64,000 bases of DNA from the NCBI RefSeq assembly GCF_001625325.1, contig NZ_JRQQ01000001.1:62001-126000 (forward strand), given 5' to 3'. The DNA is from Croceicoccus estronivorus (GTDB lineage Bacteria > Pseudomonadota > Alphaproteobacteria > Sphingomonadales > Sphingomonadaceae). Within the stretch, counting starts at the first letter, position 1. Every line of letters starts with the position of its first letter. The notes under the pieces are model-generated. The model was not told the DNA's origin. It did not search any database and was given only the letters and a program-made list of their open reading frames with translations. Below, piece after piece: positions 26,293 through 38,327 of this stretch. The position numbers were made by a program, and so were the translations under genes.

Positions 26293-27227
26293 TATTCGCT
26301 AGCCTCCGCACTTGCCTTGGCAGCAGCAGCCTTGGCTGCGGCAATCTCTTCCGTCCGCCCCGGAATCCGCATGTAGATCCGTTCGGGCGCACGCATATCG
26401 AAAATTGCCACTTTCCCGCCGAGCAGACGATTTACCCCATCAAGCCGCGCAAACGAGACCAGCGCAGTGGCCGCCGGTTTGTCACCCTGTGGCAACGCCA
26501 GCACCTGATCGGTCTTGAATGTCAAATTCCAACGCCGATTGCCGATCCATTCTGCCTCTGTGACCTGTGGCTTCAAAGCAGGCGCGGCATCCAGCAAGCG
26601 GCTCAACGAGGGCACTTGCCGGGCGGCTCCAGGACCGGAGACGATCAGCCTGCCTTTGGCGGCGGCCGCGGAAATCGGCTCCAGTTCCGCGCCAGTCCCA
26701 TCGATCAGCACGAGATGTCCCGGCTTGCGCAACACCGCATGCGGTTTCCGTTCCACGATGTCGACCACCAGCGTATCGGGCAACTGACGGGAAACACGGG
26801 CATCCTCAACCCAACTGAGCTTGAGCAAATCGGCACGCACCGCGTCCAGATCGACCAGCGGCATGGCCTGATCACGCTCGCCCAGCACGCGCTCATACAC
26901 TTTGAGCTCGTTCATATGTTCGACTCCGCGAACTTCCACACGGCGAACTTCAAAACCGGCATCGGCTGCCAGCAGGGCAAGCTGGGTATGCGCCATCGCC
27001 GGCACACCGGCCAGGCTGGCGACGAACAATGCAAGCGCGGCGGCCCCTCCAAGAATGACGGCAAGGAAAATACGGTGAAGCTGGTCTTCCGTGAAAGGCA
27101 GCCAACGCATGGCGGCATCGACCACCGATCCAGTGCGCGCTTTTGCCTTGTCGACCTTGCGCACGGTGCCCCGTGCGGCCGCCGACCGTCGCACGCCTTT
27201 GCCCCCGCGCTTGATCGTCTGGGCCAT
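26292..27227 (-). CDS. ftsQ: Cell division protein FtsQ
   Basis: 311 residues. A short basic cytoplasmic N-terminus precedes one membrane helix (about 53-72, IFLAVILGGAAALALFVASL). A POTRA domain (FEVRRVEVRGVEHMNELKV) and the periplasmic beta domain follow. FtsQ links divisome proteins FtsB/FtsL to the rest of the ring. It abuts ddl (TGATG overlap) and ftsA. It is more diverged than its neighbours, as usual for FtsQ. Confidence 0.93.
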   Translation of the reverse strand: MAQTIKRGGKGVRRSAAARGTVRKVDKAKARTGSVVDAAMRWLPFTEDQLHRIFLAVILGGAAALALFVASLAGVPAMAHTQLALLAADAGFEVRRVEVRGVEHMNELKVYERVLGERDQAMPLVDLDAVRADLLKLSWVEDARVSRQLPDTLVVDIVERKPHAVLRKPGHLVLIDGTGAELEPISAAAAKGRLIVSGPGAARQVPSLSRLLDAAPALKPQVTEAEWIGNRRWNLTFKTDQVLALPQGDKPAATALVSFARLDGVNRLLGGKVAIFDMRAPERIYMRIPGRTEEIAAAKAAAAKASAEASE

Positions 27228-28231
27228 CAGCCCGCCCCCTTTCGATCCTGACCAGCGCCTTCCCCGTAGGCCAGCGCATCGGCAATGATCGCTTCGACCA
27301 GATCGCCGTAGTCCATCCCGCAGTATTTCGCCTGTTCCGGCACGAGGCTCAAGGGAGTCATGCCCGGCTGAGTATTGGTTTCCAGAAGAAACAGGCCGGC
27401 TTCACCCAGTTCGTCATCCCAGCGGAAATCGGAACGGCTCGTCCCCCGGCAACCCAGCACGCGATGGGCCTGCACAGCATAACTCTTGCACAATTCCGAA
27501 ATATTGTCGGGGATCTGGGCGGGGCAAACGTGCTCCGTCATCCCATCGGTATATTTCGCATCGAAATCGTAGAACCCCGATTTGGGCACCAGTTCCGTCA
27601 CGGTCAGCGCGCGCGGCCCATCCGGCCCGGCGATGACAGCGGTCGTCAGTTCATGGCCGCGGACGTAGGGTTCAGCCAGCAGTTCGTCGAATTCCCGCCA
27701 TGGCCCTTCTGCATCCCGGCGGATCGGATTGCCGCAATTGCTGGCTTCCGTGACGATTGCCACACCGACAGACGACCCCTCGTTGACCGGTTTGAGAACA
27801 TAAGGCCGTGAGAGTGGATCGCTTTCGTACAGTTCCTCGCTTTTCACGATACGGCCCCCGGGCATCGGGATACCGTGCGGCACCAGGGCCTGCTTGGTCA
27901 GTTCCTTGTCGATTGCGATCACCGACGTAGCCAGCCCGGAGTGCGTGTACGGGATCCCCATCAGGTCGAGCATGCCCTGAACCGTCCCGTCTTCGCCCGG
28001 AACGCCGTGCAGCGCATTGAACACCACATCCGGATTCGCATCGGTCAGCCGCGCGGCAACATCGCGATCCATATCGATACGCGTGACACGGTGCCCGCGC
28101 TCTTCCAGCGCCCTGGCAACGCCTTCCCCGCTCATCAGCGAGACTGGCCGTTCATTGGACCAGCCACCCATCAGCACAGCGACATGGAGTTTGGGGAGCG
28201 TCACGGTCTGCCTACTCTCTGTATTTCCCAT
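27227..28231 (-). CDS. ddl: D-alanine-D-alanine ligase
   Basis: 334 residues of the ATP-grasp fold. It joins two D-alanines for the lipid II stem peptide. MGGWSNERPVSLMSGEGVA near the N-terminus and PYVLKPVNEGSSVGV near 144-158 are conserved. FLLETNTQPGMT is the metal-binding end of the family. It overlaps murB by 31 bases and abuts ftsQ. Confidence 0.96.
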   Translation of the reverse strand: MGNTESRQTVTLPKLHVAVLMGGWSNERPVSLMSGEGVARALEERGHRVTRIDMDRDVAARLTDANPDVVFNALHGVPGEDGTVQGMLDLMGIPYTHSGLATSVIAIDKELTKQALVPHGIPMPGGRIVKSEELYESDPLSRPYVLKPVNEGSSVGVAIVTEASNCGNPIRRDAEGPWREFDELLAEPYVRGHELTTAVIAGPDGPRALTVTELVPKSGFYDFDAKYTDGMTEHVCPAQIPDNISELCKSYAVQAHRVLGCRGTSRSDFRWDDELGEAGLFLLETNTQPGMTPLSLVPEQAKYCGMDYGDLVEAIIADALAYGEGAGQDRKGAG

Positions 28232-29142
28232 TCCAGAGTCACACCCTGGCTTTCACCCACCCTGCGGCGTACTTCCTCGCCTAGCCCCTCGATATCCGCG
28301 CTGGTTGCATTGCCCGTGTTGATGAGGAAATTGGTGTGTTTCTCACTCACTTGCGCACCACCCAAGGCCAGCCCCCGGCAACCTGCGGCATCGACCAGGC
28401 GCCAGGCCTTGTCTCCGGGCGGATTCTTGAAAGTCGACCCCCCCGTCTTGGACCGAAGCGGCTGACTGTCTTCACGCGCTGCGGCAATCCGGTCCATTTC
28501 CGCGGCAATTGCCCGCGGGTCCCCCGGTGAGCCTTTGAAGCGCGCCGCAACCACCACTGCGCCATCCGGCAACACCGAATGGCGATAAGTGTATTGCAGA
28601 TCCGCCAAAGGCAGCCTCACCAATGTGCCATCGGACAGGACAACATCGCAATCGAGCAGCACGTCCGCGACTTCGCGGCCATAGGCCCCGCCGTTCATCC
28701 GCACGAAGCCGCCAACTGTCCCAGGAATGCCGCGCAGAAACTCCAGCCCCGCAATGCCCGCATCGCGTGCGGTCGACGCAACAAGGATGCCGCTCGCACC
28801 GCCACCGCACTCCAGCACACAGTTACCCTTGTCCTCGACCTTGGCGAAAGGTTTGCCCAATCGGATAACCACCCCAGGCACCCCGCCATCCCTGACGATG
28901 AGGTTCGAGCCCAGCCCGAGAGCCATGACCTGCATGGAACCATTCAATGCAGCGAGAAACTGTGTGAGATCGAGCAGATCTGCCGGTTCGAACAGCCAGT
29001 CTGCCGCCCCTCCGGACTTGAACCAGACCAGTGGCGCCAGCGGCGCATGCGGCGTCAACTTGCCCCGCACCATCTCGGGGGACAGGTCAGGCGCAGCGAC
29101 CGCGCCGCTGTCCATCAACCAGTCGTTGGGCTGAATGCTCAT
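28201..29142 (-). CDS. murB: UDP-N-acetylenolpyruvoylglucosamine reductase
   Basis: 313 residues, FAD-dependent, converting the enolpyruvyl intermediate to UDP-MurNAc. [15 protein letters not shown] is the FAD-binding motif. The GGAYGREV and GGSTFKNP motifs match the family. ATG 29142 overlaps the murC stop (ATGA); the frame open to 29184 is inside murC. It fits the dcw order murC-murB-ddl. Confidence 0.96.
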   Translation of the reverse strand: MSIQPNDWLMDSGAVAAPDLSPEMVRGKLTPHAPLAPLVWFKSGGAADWLFEPADLLDLTQFLAALNGSMQVMALGLGSNLIVRDGGVPGVVIRLGKPFAKVEDKGNCVLECGGGASGILVASTARDAGIAGLEFLRGIPGTVGGFVRMNGGAYGREVADVLLDCDVVLSDGTLVRLPLADLQYTYRHSVLPDGAVVVAARFKGSPGDPRAIAAEMDRIAAAREDSQPLRSKTGGSTFKNPPGDKAWRLVDAAGCRGLALGGAQVSEKHTNFLINTGNATSADIEGLGEEVRRRVGESQGVTLEWEIQRVGRP

Positions 29143-30572
29143 CCCCGGCGTCCCGCGATGGCCGGCGCAAGCCCCGATGCCCATTTCGTAATATCCCCCG
29201 CACCGAGGCAGACGATCAGATCGTTTTCCGCCACAATCGGCGCGAGAGTGTCCGCCAAAGCATCGGGACCGGCAATTTCCGCCGCCGATCGATGCCCACG
29301 TGCCTTCAACCCGGCGACAAGCGCCGCACTGTCCACCCCGGCGATGGGTTGTTCACCCGCCGCATAGACCGGCGCTGCGAAGACCATATCCGCATCGTTG
29401 AAGCAATTCTGGAACTCATCCATCAGGTCACGCAGGCGCGTGAAACGGTGCGGCTGCACCACCGCTATCACCCGGCCTTCGCGTTCACCGGAAGTGGCCG
29501 CTTCGCGAGCGGCCGCCAAAACCGCACGGATTTCCACCGGATGATGCGCGTAGTCGTCAATCACAGTGGCAGTACCGGAACCGACCGCCACTTCCCCTGC
29601 CTTGGTGAAACGACGGCGGACCCCGCCAAACTTGGCGAAGCCTCCCCGGATCACATCGTCCGGACATCCCATTTCCACGGCGACGGCGACGGCCGCCAGT
29701 GCGTTCTGGACATTGTGACGCCCCGGCATGGGAAGTTCTATACCCTCTATCCGTCGTTCGGCTCCGTCCCGATCCCGCACCGAAACATCGAAGCGGTTGC
29801 CGCCAATAAAAGGGACCACATTTTCGCCGCGAACATCGGCTTGCAGGGAAAAGCCATATGTCACGACACGCCTGTCGCGCACACGGCCGACCACTGCCTG
29901 GACTTCCGGATGGTCGATGCACAGGATTGCCGCGCCATAAAACGGCACGTTCTCGATGAATTCGACAAACGCCTTCTTCACCGCCTCGAACGAGCCGTAA
30001 TGGTCGAGATGCTCGGGATCGATATTGGTGACGACAGCGATTGTTCCGTCCAGCCTCAGAAAGCTGCCGTCGCTCTCATCCGCTTCGACCACCATCCAGT
30101 CACTGCCACCTAGCCGGGCATTCGAACCATAGCTTTCAATGACCCCTCCGTTAATGACGGTCGGGTCGATCCCACCGGCGTCGAGCAGTGCCGCGATCAT
30201 GCTCGTCGTGGTGGTCTTGCCGTGCGTGCCGGCAACTGCCACGGTATTTTTCAGCCGCATCAGTTCAGCCAGCATTTCCGCCCGGCGTACGACTGGAATA
30301 CGATTTTCAAGAGCGGCGGCCACTTCCGGGTTGTCCCGCTTCACCGCTGTGGACGTGACGACGACGGCAACACCTTCGACATTCCCCGGCGCATGGCCGA
30401 TATGCACTGTGATCCCCCGCGCGCGCAGCCGTTCGACCGACGCACTTTCCGCAATGTCGGAGCCCTGCACCTTGTAGCCGAGGTTATGCATCACTTCGGC
30501 AATGCCGGACATGCCGATCCCGCCAATGCCGACGAAATGGATCGTCCCGATATCGGTCCCCACGCCCTTCAT
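29139..30572 (-). CDS. murC: UDP-N-acetylmuramate-L-alanine ligase
   Basis: 477 residues. The ATP-binding [11 protein letters not shown] is near 114-124. [20 protein letters not shown] forms the N-terminal nucleotide-binding end. It adds L-alanine to UDP-MurNAc, starting the stem peptide. Four-base overlaps join it to murG and murB. Confidence 0.97.
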   Translation of the reverse strand: MKGVGTDIGTIHFVGIGGIGMSGIAEVMHNLGYKVQGSDIAESASVERLRARGITVHIGHAPGNVEGVAVVVTSTAVKRDNPEVAAALENRIPVVRRAEMLAELMRLKNTVAVAGTHGKTTTTSMIAALLDAGGIDPTVINGGVIESYGSNARLGGSDWMVVEADESDGSFLRLDGTIAVVTNIDPEHLDHYGSFEAVKKAFVEFIENVPFYGAAILCIDHPEVQAVVGRVRDRRVVTYGFSLQADVRGENVVPFIGGNRFDVSVRDRDGAERRIEGIELPMPGRHNVQNALAAVAVAVEMGCPDDVIRGGFAKFGGVRRRFTKAGEVAVGSGTATVIDDYAHHPVEIRAVLAAAREAATSGEREGRVIAVVQPHRFTRLRDLMDEFQNCFNDADMVFAAPVYAAGEQPIAGVDSAALVAGLKARGHRSAAEIAGPDALADTLAPIVAENDLIVCLGAGDITKWASGLAPAIAGRRG

Positions 30573-31750
30573 TGCGCAACGTCCCGCGCAAGCGCTTCAA
30601 GACCGGAAGCCTGTGTCTCGCTGCTTCCCATACGAATGACATCCATCAGCGGCGGCCTGCCGAAACTTTCGACCAGATCGGCAAGATCGCGCGCTGCGTT
30701 AGGCCTGCCGCAGTTCCATGCCGCATGGGCTGCGTTGGCAAGTGTCTCTGGATGCTGCGCCATGACCTGAATCTGCTTGGCCAGTTCCTTGCCGGTAAAC
30801 TTTTCCTGCCGAATGGCACGGGCACCGCCTGACTTTACCATCTCGCGCGTATTGGCGGCCTGATGATCGTCAGTGGCGATTGCCAGCGGTATAAGAATGG
30901 CAGGCCGCCCCACGGCAGTCAGTTCTGCAATGGTCGATGCACCCGCGCGCCCGATGAAAAGGTGAGCGTCGGCCAGCCGCGAGGCCATGTCTTCGAAATA
31001 CGTGCCAAGCTCGGCAGGAATGTCATGTCCCGCATACCGCGCACGCACGGCTTCGAGATCCTCCACCCTGCACTGTTGCGTGACCTGCAAGCGGGACCGC
31101 AAGGCCGGGGGCAACATGGCCAACCCATCCGGCACGACTTCCGACAAGACCCGCGCGCCCTGGCTCCCGCCCGTTATCAGGACGCGCAACAGCCCTTCCT
31201 CCGTCAGCGGCGGGAAAGGCCTGTCACGCAACGCGAGAACTTCCGGGCGCACGGGATTGCCGACCAGCCGGACCTTGTCTTCATGGTTTTGGGACAGGCG
31301 TTCGACCTCGGGATAGGCAATCGCGATTGCCTGCACCCGGCTGGCGAGCAGTCGGTTAACTCGCCCCAGCACAGCGTTCTGTTCGTGAATCACGCTGGGG
31401 ATCTTCGCCGATGTTGCGGCAAGGAGAGCGGGAAGCGCAGGGTAACCGCCGAAACCGATCACTGCACTCGGGCCGAAACTTTCGAATAGCCGCAACGCCA
31501 TGCGGCGACCTTCAAGTATCTTGCTTAGGCCCTTTATCCAGCTCAGCGGATTCTTCGTGATGCGTCCCGCAGGCAGGACATGCGTCGTCAGCGCCTCCGG
31601 CTTTCCTGGAATAGCGGCCCCGCGTTCATCGGTAATCAGGGCCACGTGATGCCCGCGCCCGATCAGTTCTTGCGCCAATGCGAAGGCGGGGATCAGGTGT
31701 CCGCCGGTGCCACCGGCAGCCAGAACGAAATGGCGGGTGACGCCGCTCAT
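30569..31750 (-). CDS. murG: UDP-GlcNAc-undecaprenol-pyrophosphoryl-MurNAc transferase
   Basis: 393 residues, a GT28 glycosyltransferase at the inner face of the membrane that forms lipid II from lipid [17 protein letters not shown] is the glycine-rich loop. [24 protein letters not shown] is the UDP-sugar site of the family. It overlaps ftsW and murC by four bases each. Confidence 0.97.
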   Translation of the reverse strand: MSGVTRHFVLAAGGTGGHLIPAFALAQELIGRGHHVALITDERGAAIPGKPEALTTHVLPAGRITKNPLSWIKGLSKILEGRRMALRLFESFGPSAVIGFGGYPALPALLAATSAKIPSVIHEQNAVLGRVNRLLASRVQAIAIAYPEVERLSQNHEDKVRLVGNPVRPEVLALRDRPFPPLTEEGLLRVLITGGSQGARVLSEVVPDGLAMLPPALRSRLQVTQQCRVEDLEAVRARYAGHDIPAELGTYFEDMASRLADAHLFIGRAGASTIAELTAVGRPAILIPLAIATDDHQAANTREMVKSGGARAIRQEKFTGKELAKQIQVMAQHPETLANAAHAAWNCGRPNAARDLADLVESFGRPPLMDVIRMGSSETQASGLEALARDVAQ

Positions 31751-32973
31751 TGCATGTCTCCACTGCTCAACGCATGTTTCCAGTCGAATTTCTCCCGGCT
31801 GAGAAAGGGATTACGCCGGGTAATCGCCAGCAGGAAACCGACAGTCAGACACAAGGCGACAGTCGATGAACCACCGTAACTGATAAGTGGCAAGGTCATG
31901 CCCTTCGAAGGAAACAGTTGCAGATTGACCAGAATGTTGATGAACGCCTGTCCCCCGATCTGGGCAGTCAGCCCGGCGGCGGCAAGGATCGTGAACAGAT
32001 CTTCCTCGTTTACCAGCCGCACGAGAATGCGAACCGTAAACGCGAGATAGAGGACCACCACCAGCGCGCAAGTCAGCAGACCGAATTCTTCCCCGATGAC
32101 GGAGAAGATATAGTCGGTATGCGCTTCGGGCAGCGACATCTTGCGAATGCCCAGCCACATGCCGCTGCCTGTCCATCCACCGGCCAGAAGAGTGCGGCTC
32201 GCAAGGTCGACCTGGTCGAACGCCGTACCGCCACCCAGAAATGCATCGATACGGTGGCGGGCGTTGTCGTAGAGGAAATAGGTGGCGGTCATGCAGAGGA
32301 CGCCCGCCCCCATCAGCCAGCCCATCCGCTTGACCGGAATGCCAGAGAGCAGAACGAGGACGAACCAGACACCCGCGAACAGGATTGTCGATCCGAAATC
32401 CGGCTGCGCCATCAACAGCGCAGCCACCAGAGCCATGACACCGGCACTGATGCCCACTACCGGCAGATGCGGATCACGCACACGCCAGGAAAGTATCCAG
32501 GCAACGCCGATTGCAAAAGCAGGCTTGAGGAATTCGGACGGCTGAATGGTGAACCCAAAGCGTAGCCATCGTTTCGCGCCGTTTACTTCATAGCCGACCA
32601 AAGGCACCAGCACGAGCGCCACCAGCATTGCCGCGCCGAGCAGAATGCCTGCACGACGGGCGGATTCGCGCGGCAGCATCGAAGCCCCGATCATGGCGAC
32701 GAAACCCAGGAACTGCCAACGCAGGTGCATCCAGAAGAAGTAAAGGTCGGGCAGTTGGACCGCCGAAGTCGACAGCCTGTGAGCGCTGGCCGGAGAGGCC
32801 ACTGCCACCGCCAGTGATCCAAACCCCATCAGCAGGACCACGATCAACAACAGCGTCCGGTCAATCTCCCGCCACCAGATCCTCAACTCGGTCCTTCGGT
32901 CACGCCGCAGACCAGCCGGTTTCGCGATCCGTTCGCCCGGCCCCGGGATGTAAGGGCGGCTCCCGGCACTCAT
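31747..32973 (-). CDS. ftsW: Septal peptidoglycan polymerase FtsW (SEDS)
   Basis: 408 residues with about ten membrane helices. The SEDS signatures QPDFGSTILFAGVWFVLV and LISYGGSSTVALC are visible. It polymerises glycan strands at the septum with FtsI. The N-terminus is basic and lies before the first helix. It overlaps murD and murG by four bases. Confidence 0.96.
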   Translation of the reverse strand: MSAGSRPYIPGPGERIAKPAGLRRDRRTELRIWWREIDRTLLLIVVLLMGFGSLAVAVASPASAHRLSTSAVQLPDLYFFWMHLRWQFLGFVAMIGASMLPRESARRAGILLGAAMLVALVLVPLVGYEVNGAKRWLRFGFTIQPSEFLKPAFAIGVAWILSWRVRDPHLPVVGISAGVMALVAALLMAQPDFGSTILFAGVWFVLVLLSGIPVKRMGWLMGAGVLCMTATYFLYDNARHRIDAFLGGGTAFDQVDLASRTLLAGGWTGSGMWLGIRKMSLPEAHTDYIFSVIGEEFGLLTCALVVVLYLAFTVRILVRLVNEEDLFTILAAAGLTAQIGGQAFINILVNLQLFPSKGMTLPLISYGGSSTVALCLTVGFLLAITRRNPFLSREKFDWKHALSSGDMQ

Positions 32974-34334
32974 GCCGCAGACCGCCCTTGCTCGGCATAC
33001 GCCGGATCGGCGCCATCCGGCACGCCGGTTACAGCGGCCACGAATTGCCGAAAAGCTTTCCCGCGCGCCTCATAATCGCGAAACTGGTCAAAACTCGCGC
33101 AGGCCGGTGAAAAGAGCACCACATCGCCCGGTTTGGCTGCGGCAGCGGCACGGCCGACAGCTTCATACAGCATCTCGCAGCGTTCCACCGGCATCACAGG
33201 CTCGAGAAGAGCGGCAAAATTGGGTCCCGCATCGCCAATGGTATAAGCGCATGCGACATTGCCAAAATGAGCCGCGCACTCCCCGAGATCTTCACCTTTG
33301 GGCAAACCACCCACGATCCAGTGCACACGCCGTTCAGGATTTGGGGGAAAGGCCGCCAAGGCTGGTGCCGTGGAAGCCGGATTGGTCGCCTTGCTGTCAT
33401 TGACGAACAGGACCCCGCCAACCTCCACGATCCGTTCCATCCTGTGCGGCAACCCCCGGAAACTCGCGAGAGCGGATTGCCACTGCGCCCCGCTCACTCC
33501 CAGAGCTTCGACCATGGCGACAGCGACAGCAGCATTCTGAAGATTGTGCGGCCCCTGCAGCGATGGCCATTCCGCCTGCAAGCTGGCAAGCGCGGCGGTA
33601 TTGGCCTGCAGAGCCGCATTCGCTGGCCGGCGGGCACGCTCCACATCGTAAATCGCCCGCGTCGGCTCGTCGTCACAACCGAAAACAGCAACATGGTCGG
33701 CCGATTGCATCGCAAACAATCTGGCCTTCGAGGCGGCATATGCCTCGAAGCCGGCATAGCGATCGAGATGATCGGGACTGATATTGGTCAATCCCGCTGC
33801 TTCGCAATCCAGTGAATAGGTCAGATCGATCTGGTAGCTGGACAGTTCCAGGACATAGACACCCTCTGCAGGCAGGGGATCCTGCCCCAGTATCGGCAGA
33901 CCGATGTTTCCACCCATGCGCGCCGGTATGCCCGCACTTTCGAAGATATGATGGACCAACGCCGTCGTCGTCGATTTGCCATTGGTGCCGGTAATTCCAA
34001 CCACCTTGTGCGACGGCAAATTCCCGCGCGCCAGCGCGAATAATTCGATATCGCCAATCACGGGCACACCGGCCAAACGCGCCCTTTCGGCAATAGGGTG
34101 CGTATTGAGCGGCACTCCCGGTGACACCACAACACCGTCGAAACCCGCCAGGTCGATCGACAAGGGATCAGCCAGTTCAGCGCGCCCGGCCAACCGGGCA
34201 CGAGGCTCCTCCTGCCTGTCCCACGCAACCACTCGGGCACGACTTGCCAGCAACGTCTCGACCGCCGTCATCCCTGACCTTGCAAGACCAAGGACAGCAT
34301 AACGTTTACCGGCAAAGGCGGAGGAAACGATCAC
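32970..34334 (-). CDS. murD: UDP-N-acetylmuramoylalanine-D-glutamate ligase
   Basis: 454 residues of the Mur ligase family. [15 protein letters not shown] near 113-127 is the ATP-binding loop. The C-terminal domain holds [18 protein letters not shown], conserved in MurD. It adds D-glutamate to the stem peptide. It overlaps mraY and ftsW by four bases. Confidence 0.96.
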   Translation of the reverse strand: MIVSSAFAGKRYAVLGLARSGMTAVETLLASRARVVAWDRQEEPRARLAGRAELADPLSIDLAGFDGVVVSPGVPLNTHPIAERARLAGVPVIGDIELFALARGNLPSHKVVGITGTNGKSTTTALVHHIFESAGIPARMGGNIGLPILGQDPLPAEGVYVLELSSYQIDLTYSLDCEAAGLTNISPDHLDRYAGFEAYAASKARLFAMQSADHVAVFGCDDEPTRAIYDVERARRPANAALQANTAALASLQAEWPSLQGPHNLQNAAVAVAMVEALGVSGAQWQSALASFRGLPHRMERIVEVGGVLFVNDSKATNPASTAPALAAFPPNPERRVHWIVGGLPKGEDLGECAAHFGNVACAYTIGDAGPNFAALLEPVMPVERCEMLYEAVGRAAAAAKPGDVVLFSPACASFDQFRDYEARGKAFRQFVAAVTGVPDGADPAYAEQGRSAA

Positions 34335-35401
34335 CTGAGCTTCAACGTGGCAAGCCCGAGCAAGGCCAGCACAATCGACACGATCCAGAAACGGATGACG
34401 ACTGTCGATTCCGCCCAGCCAAGTTGCTCGAAATGGTGATGGATCGGGGCCATCCGGAACACCCGTTTGCCCGTTCGCTTGAAGAAAAAGACCTGAATGA
34501 TGACGGATGCCGCCTCAAGCACGAAAAGGCCGCCGACGATAGCCAGCACGATCTCATGATGGCTGGCCACTGCAATGGCTCCCAGCGCACCGCCCAGGGC
34601 GAGGCTGCCCGTATCGCCCATAAATACCGCAGCGGGCGGTGCGTTGAACCACAGGAAAGCGAGGCCCGCCCCCATGATCGCGGCACAGAATATCGCCAGT
34701 TCCCCTGCCCGGGGAACATGCGGAATGCCGAGATAGGCCGAATAATCGACACGCCCGACGATGTAGCAAATCAGCGCAAACGTGCCTGCCGCAATCACCA
34801 CTGGCATTGTTGCCAGACCATCCAGCCCGTCGGTGAGGTTCACTGCATTTCCAGCGCCGACGATTACGAATGCGGCGAAAACATAGTAGAACGGCCCCAG
34901 TGGAATCGAGAAACCCGATACGAACGGGACATAGAGATTGGTGTTGATCTGGCTGACCACGATCCATGCGGCCACACCGGCAACGGCGAATTCGGCCAGA
35001 AGCCGCACCCGCCCCGAGACGCCCTTGTGGTGGGATTTGCGGACCTTGTCGTAATCGTCCAGAAACCCGATCAGGCCGAAGCCCACTGTCACCGCCATGC
35101 AGGCCCAGACAAACGGATTTGTCAGATCCATCCACAGCAGCATCGACAGCAGCAGCGCGATCAGGATCATCAGTCCGCCCATCGTCGGCGTCCCCCGCTT
35201 GGCGAGGTGCGTCTTGGGCCCGTCCTCACGGATCGGTTGCCCCTTGCCTTGGCGAATGCGCAGCATGTTGATGAAGCGCGGACCGATCAGCAGGCCGATT
35301 ATCAACGCCGTGATCAGCGTCGCGCCCGCGCGGAAGGTCTGGTACCGCACAAGATTGGCTGGCCCTTCGAACTCAAGCCACTGCGCGATGAGGTAAAGCA
35401 T
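34331..35401 (-). CDS. mraY: Phospho-MurNAc-pentapeptide translocase
   Basis: 356 residues with ten membrane helices. It transfers phospho-MurNAc-pentapeptide to undecaprenyl phosphate, making lipid I. The Asp-rich FLDDYDKV and [13 protein letters not shown] motifs and HHHFEQLGW near the C-terminus are conserved. It shares one base with murF and overlaps murD by four. Confidence 0.97.
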   Translation of the reverse strand: MLYLIAQWLEFEGPANLVRYQTFRAGATLITALIIGLLIGPRFINMLRIRQGKGQPIREDGPKTHLAKRGTPTMGGLMILIALLLSMLLWMDLTNPFVWACMAVTVGFGLIGFLDDYDKVRKSHHKGVSGRVRLLAEFAVAGVAAWIVVSQINTNLYVPFVSGFSIPLGPFYYVFAAFVIVGAGNAVNLTDGLDGLATMPVVIAAGTFALICYIVGRVDYSAYLGIPHVPRAGELAIFCAAIMGAGLAFLWFNAPPAAVFMGDTGSLALGGALGAIAVASHHEIVLAIVGGLFVLEAASVIIQVFFFKRTGKRVFRMAPIHHHFEQLGWAESTVVIRFWIVSIVLALLGLATLKLR

Positions 35402-36861
35402 CAGCCCTCCTTGCCGGAGAAATGCGCGACGAGCCTGGCAAGCCCGACCGAATTGGACCCTTTGACGAGTATCGCATCACCGTCATCCAGCCCGAAGGCA
35501 GCAAGCGCGGCGATCGCCTCATCCGTATCCTTGCAATGGGCGAAGGCAATCGCCTTGCCAAGCTTGCCATTTGCGCCTTTCCCCAGTTCGGATGCCAGCG
35601 CTTCCATTTCAGGACCGACCAGCAGCGCATATTCCGCACCGGACTGAGCCAACGGCTCAGCGAGCGCAGCGTGGAAAGCCGGGCTGAAATCGCCCAGTTC
35701 CTTCATCGCGCCCAGCACGGCGATGCGACGAGCAGCGGGGGTTTGCCCGAGTTGTGCGAGCGTCGCTCGCATCGACGCCGGATTGGCGTTGTAGCTTTCG
35801 TCGATCAGCAACGCCTTCCGTCCGTAACCGAGGAGGATGTCATGCCTTGCACCACGACCGACCAGGCCTGTCATCTCAGCCAGTGAAAGCCCGGCCGCAC
35901 CGAGATCGCCACCCACCGCACGCACTGTCGCCATCACGGCCAGCGAGTTGATGATCCAGTGCTCGCCAGCGGCGGCCACCGTATAGCAGATCCGGGTATC
36001 GCCCATGTCAGCAGTGACCAGCGAACCGCCACTGCTGGCCGCCACACTATCCAGCAGACGAACGTCCGCATGTGCCGCCTTGCCAAAGGAAATGGTGTGG
36101 GCTCCCAAGGCCCGTGCCGCATTCCTCAGCCGTTCAAAATGGGGGCTGTCCGCAGGGATTATCGCGGTACCGCCCTTTTCCAATCCAGCGAAAATTTCCG
36201 CCTTCGCGTCTGCAATCGCTTCTTCGCTGCCGAGGTTCTCTATGTGAGCCGGGGCAATCGTGGTGATGACTGCAACGTTCGGGCGCACCTGATGGGTCAG
36301 CGCGGCAATCTCGCCGGCATGGTTCATGCCCATCTCGAAAATACCGAAGCGGGTACGCGCGGGCATCCGGGCAAGGCTCAGCGGGACACCGACATGGTTG
36401 TTATAGCTTTTGACCGACCGATGCGCCCCGCCACGGCTGGAGCGATCGAGCGCAGCGAAAATGGCTTCCTTGACCCCTGTCTTGCCGACCGATCCGGTTA
36501 CACCGACAATTCTGCCGTCGACACGATCACGCGCCGCCCTGGCAAGTGCTTCCAACGCTTCGGTCGTATCGCGCACCAGAATGTGCGGTTGCGGGATTGG
36601 CCGATCGACCACGGCGGCAATCGCCCCGTTGGCGAACGCCGCGTCCAGAAACCGATGGCCATCGGTTGTTTCCCCCTTCAGCGCGAAGAACAAATCGCCT
36701 TCCCGTACGTCACGGGAATCGATCTCCACACCCGAACACAGGAAATCTCCGCTGGCAGTGCCGCCTGCCGCCTCCGCAATCGTCGCTGCATCCCACAGCG
36801 CCAGCGGCAGCAAATCGTCTTCCTGAACCGGCCAGGCGAGTATCGCGGGGTTGGCATTCAT
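35401..36861 (-). CDS. murF: UDP-MurNAc-tripeptide-D-alanyl-D-alanine ligase
   Basis: 486 residues. [19 protein letters not shown] is the ATP-binding loop. [13 protein letters not shown] and [11 protein letters not shown] are MurF hallmarks. It attaches the D-Ala-D-Ala dipeptide made by Ddl. ATG 36861 shares a base with the murE stop (TGATG), and AGGAG precedes it; the longer frame to 36891 lies inside murE. Confidence 0.96.
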   Translation of the reverse strand: MNANPAILAWPVQEDDLLPLALWDAATIAEAAGGTASGDFLCSGVEIDSRDVREGDLFFALKGETTDGHRFLDAAFANGAIAAVVDRPIPQPHILVRDTTEALEALARAARDRVDGRIVGVTGSVGKTGVKEAIFAALDRSSRGGAHRSVKSYNNHVGVPLSLARMPARTRFGIFEMGMNHAGEIAALTHQVRPNVAVITTIAPAHIENLGSEEAIADAKAEIFAGLEKGGTAIIPADSPHFERLRNAARALGAHTISFGKAAHADVRLLDSVAASSGGSLVTADMGDTRICYTVAAAGEHWIINSLAVMATVRAVGGDLGAAGLSLAEMTGLVGRGARHDILLGYGRKALLIDESYNANPASMRATLAQLGQTPAARRIAVLGAMKELGDFSPAFHAALAEPLAQSGAEYALLVGPEMEALASELGKGANGKLGKAIAFAHCKDTDEAIAALAAFGLDDGDAILVKGSNSVGLARLVAHFSGKEG

Positions 36862-38327
36862 CACTTTTCTCCTAGGAGAGTGCCCGCGCACTCCCGCGCC
36901 ACTTTAACGTCATCGAAGGGCAATATCCGGGTTTCGTTCCCGCGCCCTATGATCTGTCCCTGTTCGTGCCCTTTGCCCGCAATGAGGACAATGTCACCTT
37001 CCCCCGCAGCGGCAATGGCAGCAGCAATTGCCTCCCGGCGGTCCGGCACTTCGCGAGCCCCCGGCGCACCTTCCATCACCATCGCCCGGATAAGCCCCGG
37101 ATCTTCGCCACGCGGATTGTCATCGGTCACGATGGTGAGATCCGATCCCTTCACCGCAGCCGCCCCCATCACCGCACGCTTCCCCGCATCGCGATCGCCG
37201 CCAGCACCGAAGACGGTAATCAACCGCCCCGCCGTATGCGGGCGAAGCGCCGCAATTGCCGCTTCCAGGGCATCGGGAGTGTGTGCATAGTCGACATAGA
37301 CCGGCGCACCACCACTTGTAATCGCAGCCCGTTCCAACCGCCCCCGGACCGGCTGCAGGCGGGAAAGAGCATCGAACGTCATCGAGGCATCCCCGCCCGT
37401 CGCAAGCACCAGACCAGCCGCAACCAGCGCATTGGCGACCTGATAGGCACCAATGAGGGGCAACATAACAACGATCTGCTCGCCTTCATAGGCAAGCACC
37501 AGCCGTTGTCCCAAACGAGTTGGTTCGCAAGCGAGCAGGCCGATCCCATCTGCCTGCTCGCCCACGGTGAACACGCGCAGCCCCCTCCGTCGCGCATGTT
37601 CACAAGCCCTCTGCGACCAGTCACCGCCAAGTGCGATAACCGCCGAACCGCCTTCCCCCACTACTTCATCGAACAGCCGCATCTTGGCCACGAAATAGGC
37701 GTCCATCGTGCCGTGATAGTCCAGGTGATCGCGGCTAAGATTGGTGAAGGCTCCGGCAGCAACAGCTGGCCCCTCGTTGCGGAATTGCGCGAGGCCATGG
37801 CTGGACGCCTCATACGCAACGTGGCTTACCCCTTCACGCGCCAAACCGCTCATATTCGACAGGAATGTAACGATATCCGGCGTGGTCAGGCCGGTCGCAA
37901 CCGAACCATCCGGGGTCGTGACGCCAAGAGTGCCAATAGAAGCAGCCCTGTGCCCGGCCATCCGCCAGAGCTGGCGCGTCATCTCGACTGTCGAGGTCTT
38001 GCCATTGGTTCCCGTAACGGCAACGACCTGTTCTGGGAAAGGCGCGAAGAATGGCGTTGCAAGACGGGCAAACGCGCGACGCGGCTCCGCATCCGCAATA
38101 TGCGCGGCCCCTTCGACCACCGCCTGCTCGCCTGCTACCACGGCAATCGCCCCAGCACTGATGGCTGCCGGGATGAAATCCTCCCCATTGACCCGTGCCC
38201 CGCGAAACGCACCAAAGACGGTACCGGGGGCAACCTTGCGATGATCGATAGCAAAGCCGGTGACGGTTTCACCGCCGCCTTGCGAGACCTCGAACCCGCA
38301 CAATGCTGCGAGCTCGGCCAGCTTCAT
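36861..38327 (-). CDS. murE: UDP-MurNAc-L-Ala-D-Glu-meso-DAP ligase
   Basis: 488 residues of the Mur ligase family. AVTGTNGKTSTVEM near 103-116 binds ATP. The amino-acid selecting motif reads DNPRGEDP, the meso-diaminopimelate type rather than the lysine type. So the peptidoglycan is expected to be meso-DAP crosslinked. It overlaps ftsI by four bases. Confidence 0.97.
   Translation of the reverse strand: MKLAELAALCGFEVSQGGGETVTGFAIDHRKVAPGTVFGAFRGARVNGEDFIPAAISAGAIAVVAGEQAVVEGAAHIADAEPRRAFARLATPFFAPFPEQVVAVTGTNGKTSTVEMTRQLWRMAGHRAASIGTLGVTTPDGSVATGLTTPDIVTFLSNMSGLAREGVSHVAYEASSHGLAQFRNEGPAVAAGAFTNLSRDHLDYHGTMDAYFVAKMRLFDEVVGEGGSAVIALGGDWSQRACEHARRRGLRVFTVGEQADGIGLLACEPTRLGQRLVLAYEGEQIVVMLPLIGAYQVANALVAAGLVLATGGDASMTFDALSRLQPVRGRLERAAITSGGAPVYVDYAHTPDALEAAIAALRPHTAGRLITVFGAGGDRDAGKRAVMGAAAVKGSDLTIVTDDNPRGEDPGLIRAMVMEGAPGAREVPDRREAIAAAIAAAGEGDIVLIAGKGHEQGQIIGRGNETRILPFDDVKVARECAGTLLGEK

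Noticed and set aside
34121-35647. 508-codon open frame on the plus strand
   Set aside because: Antisense to murD and mraY, which have clear motifs and fixed order; high GC content keeps antisense frames open.
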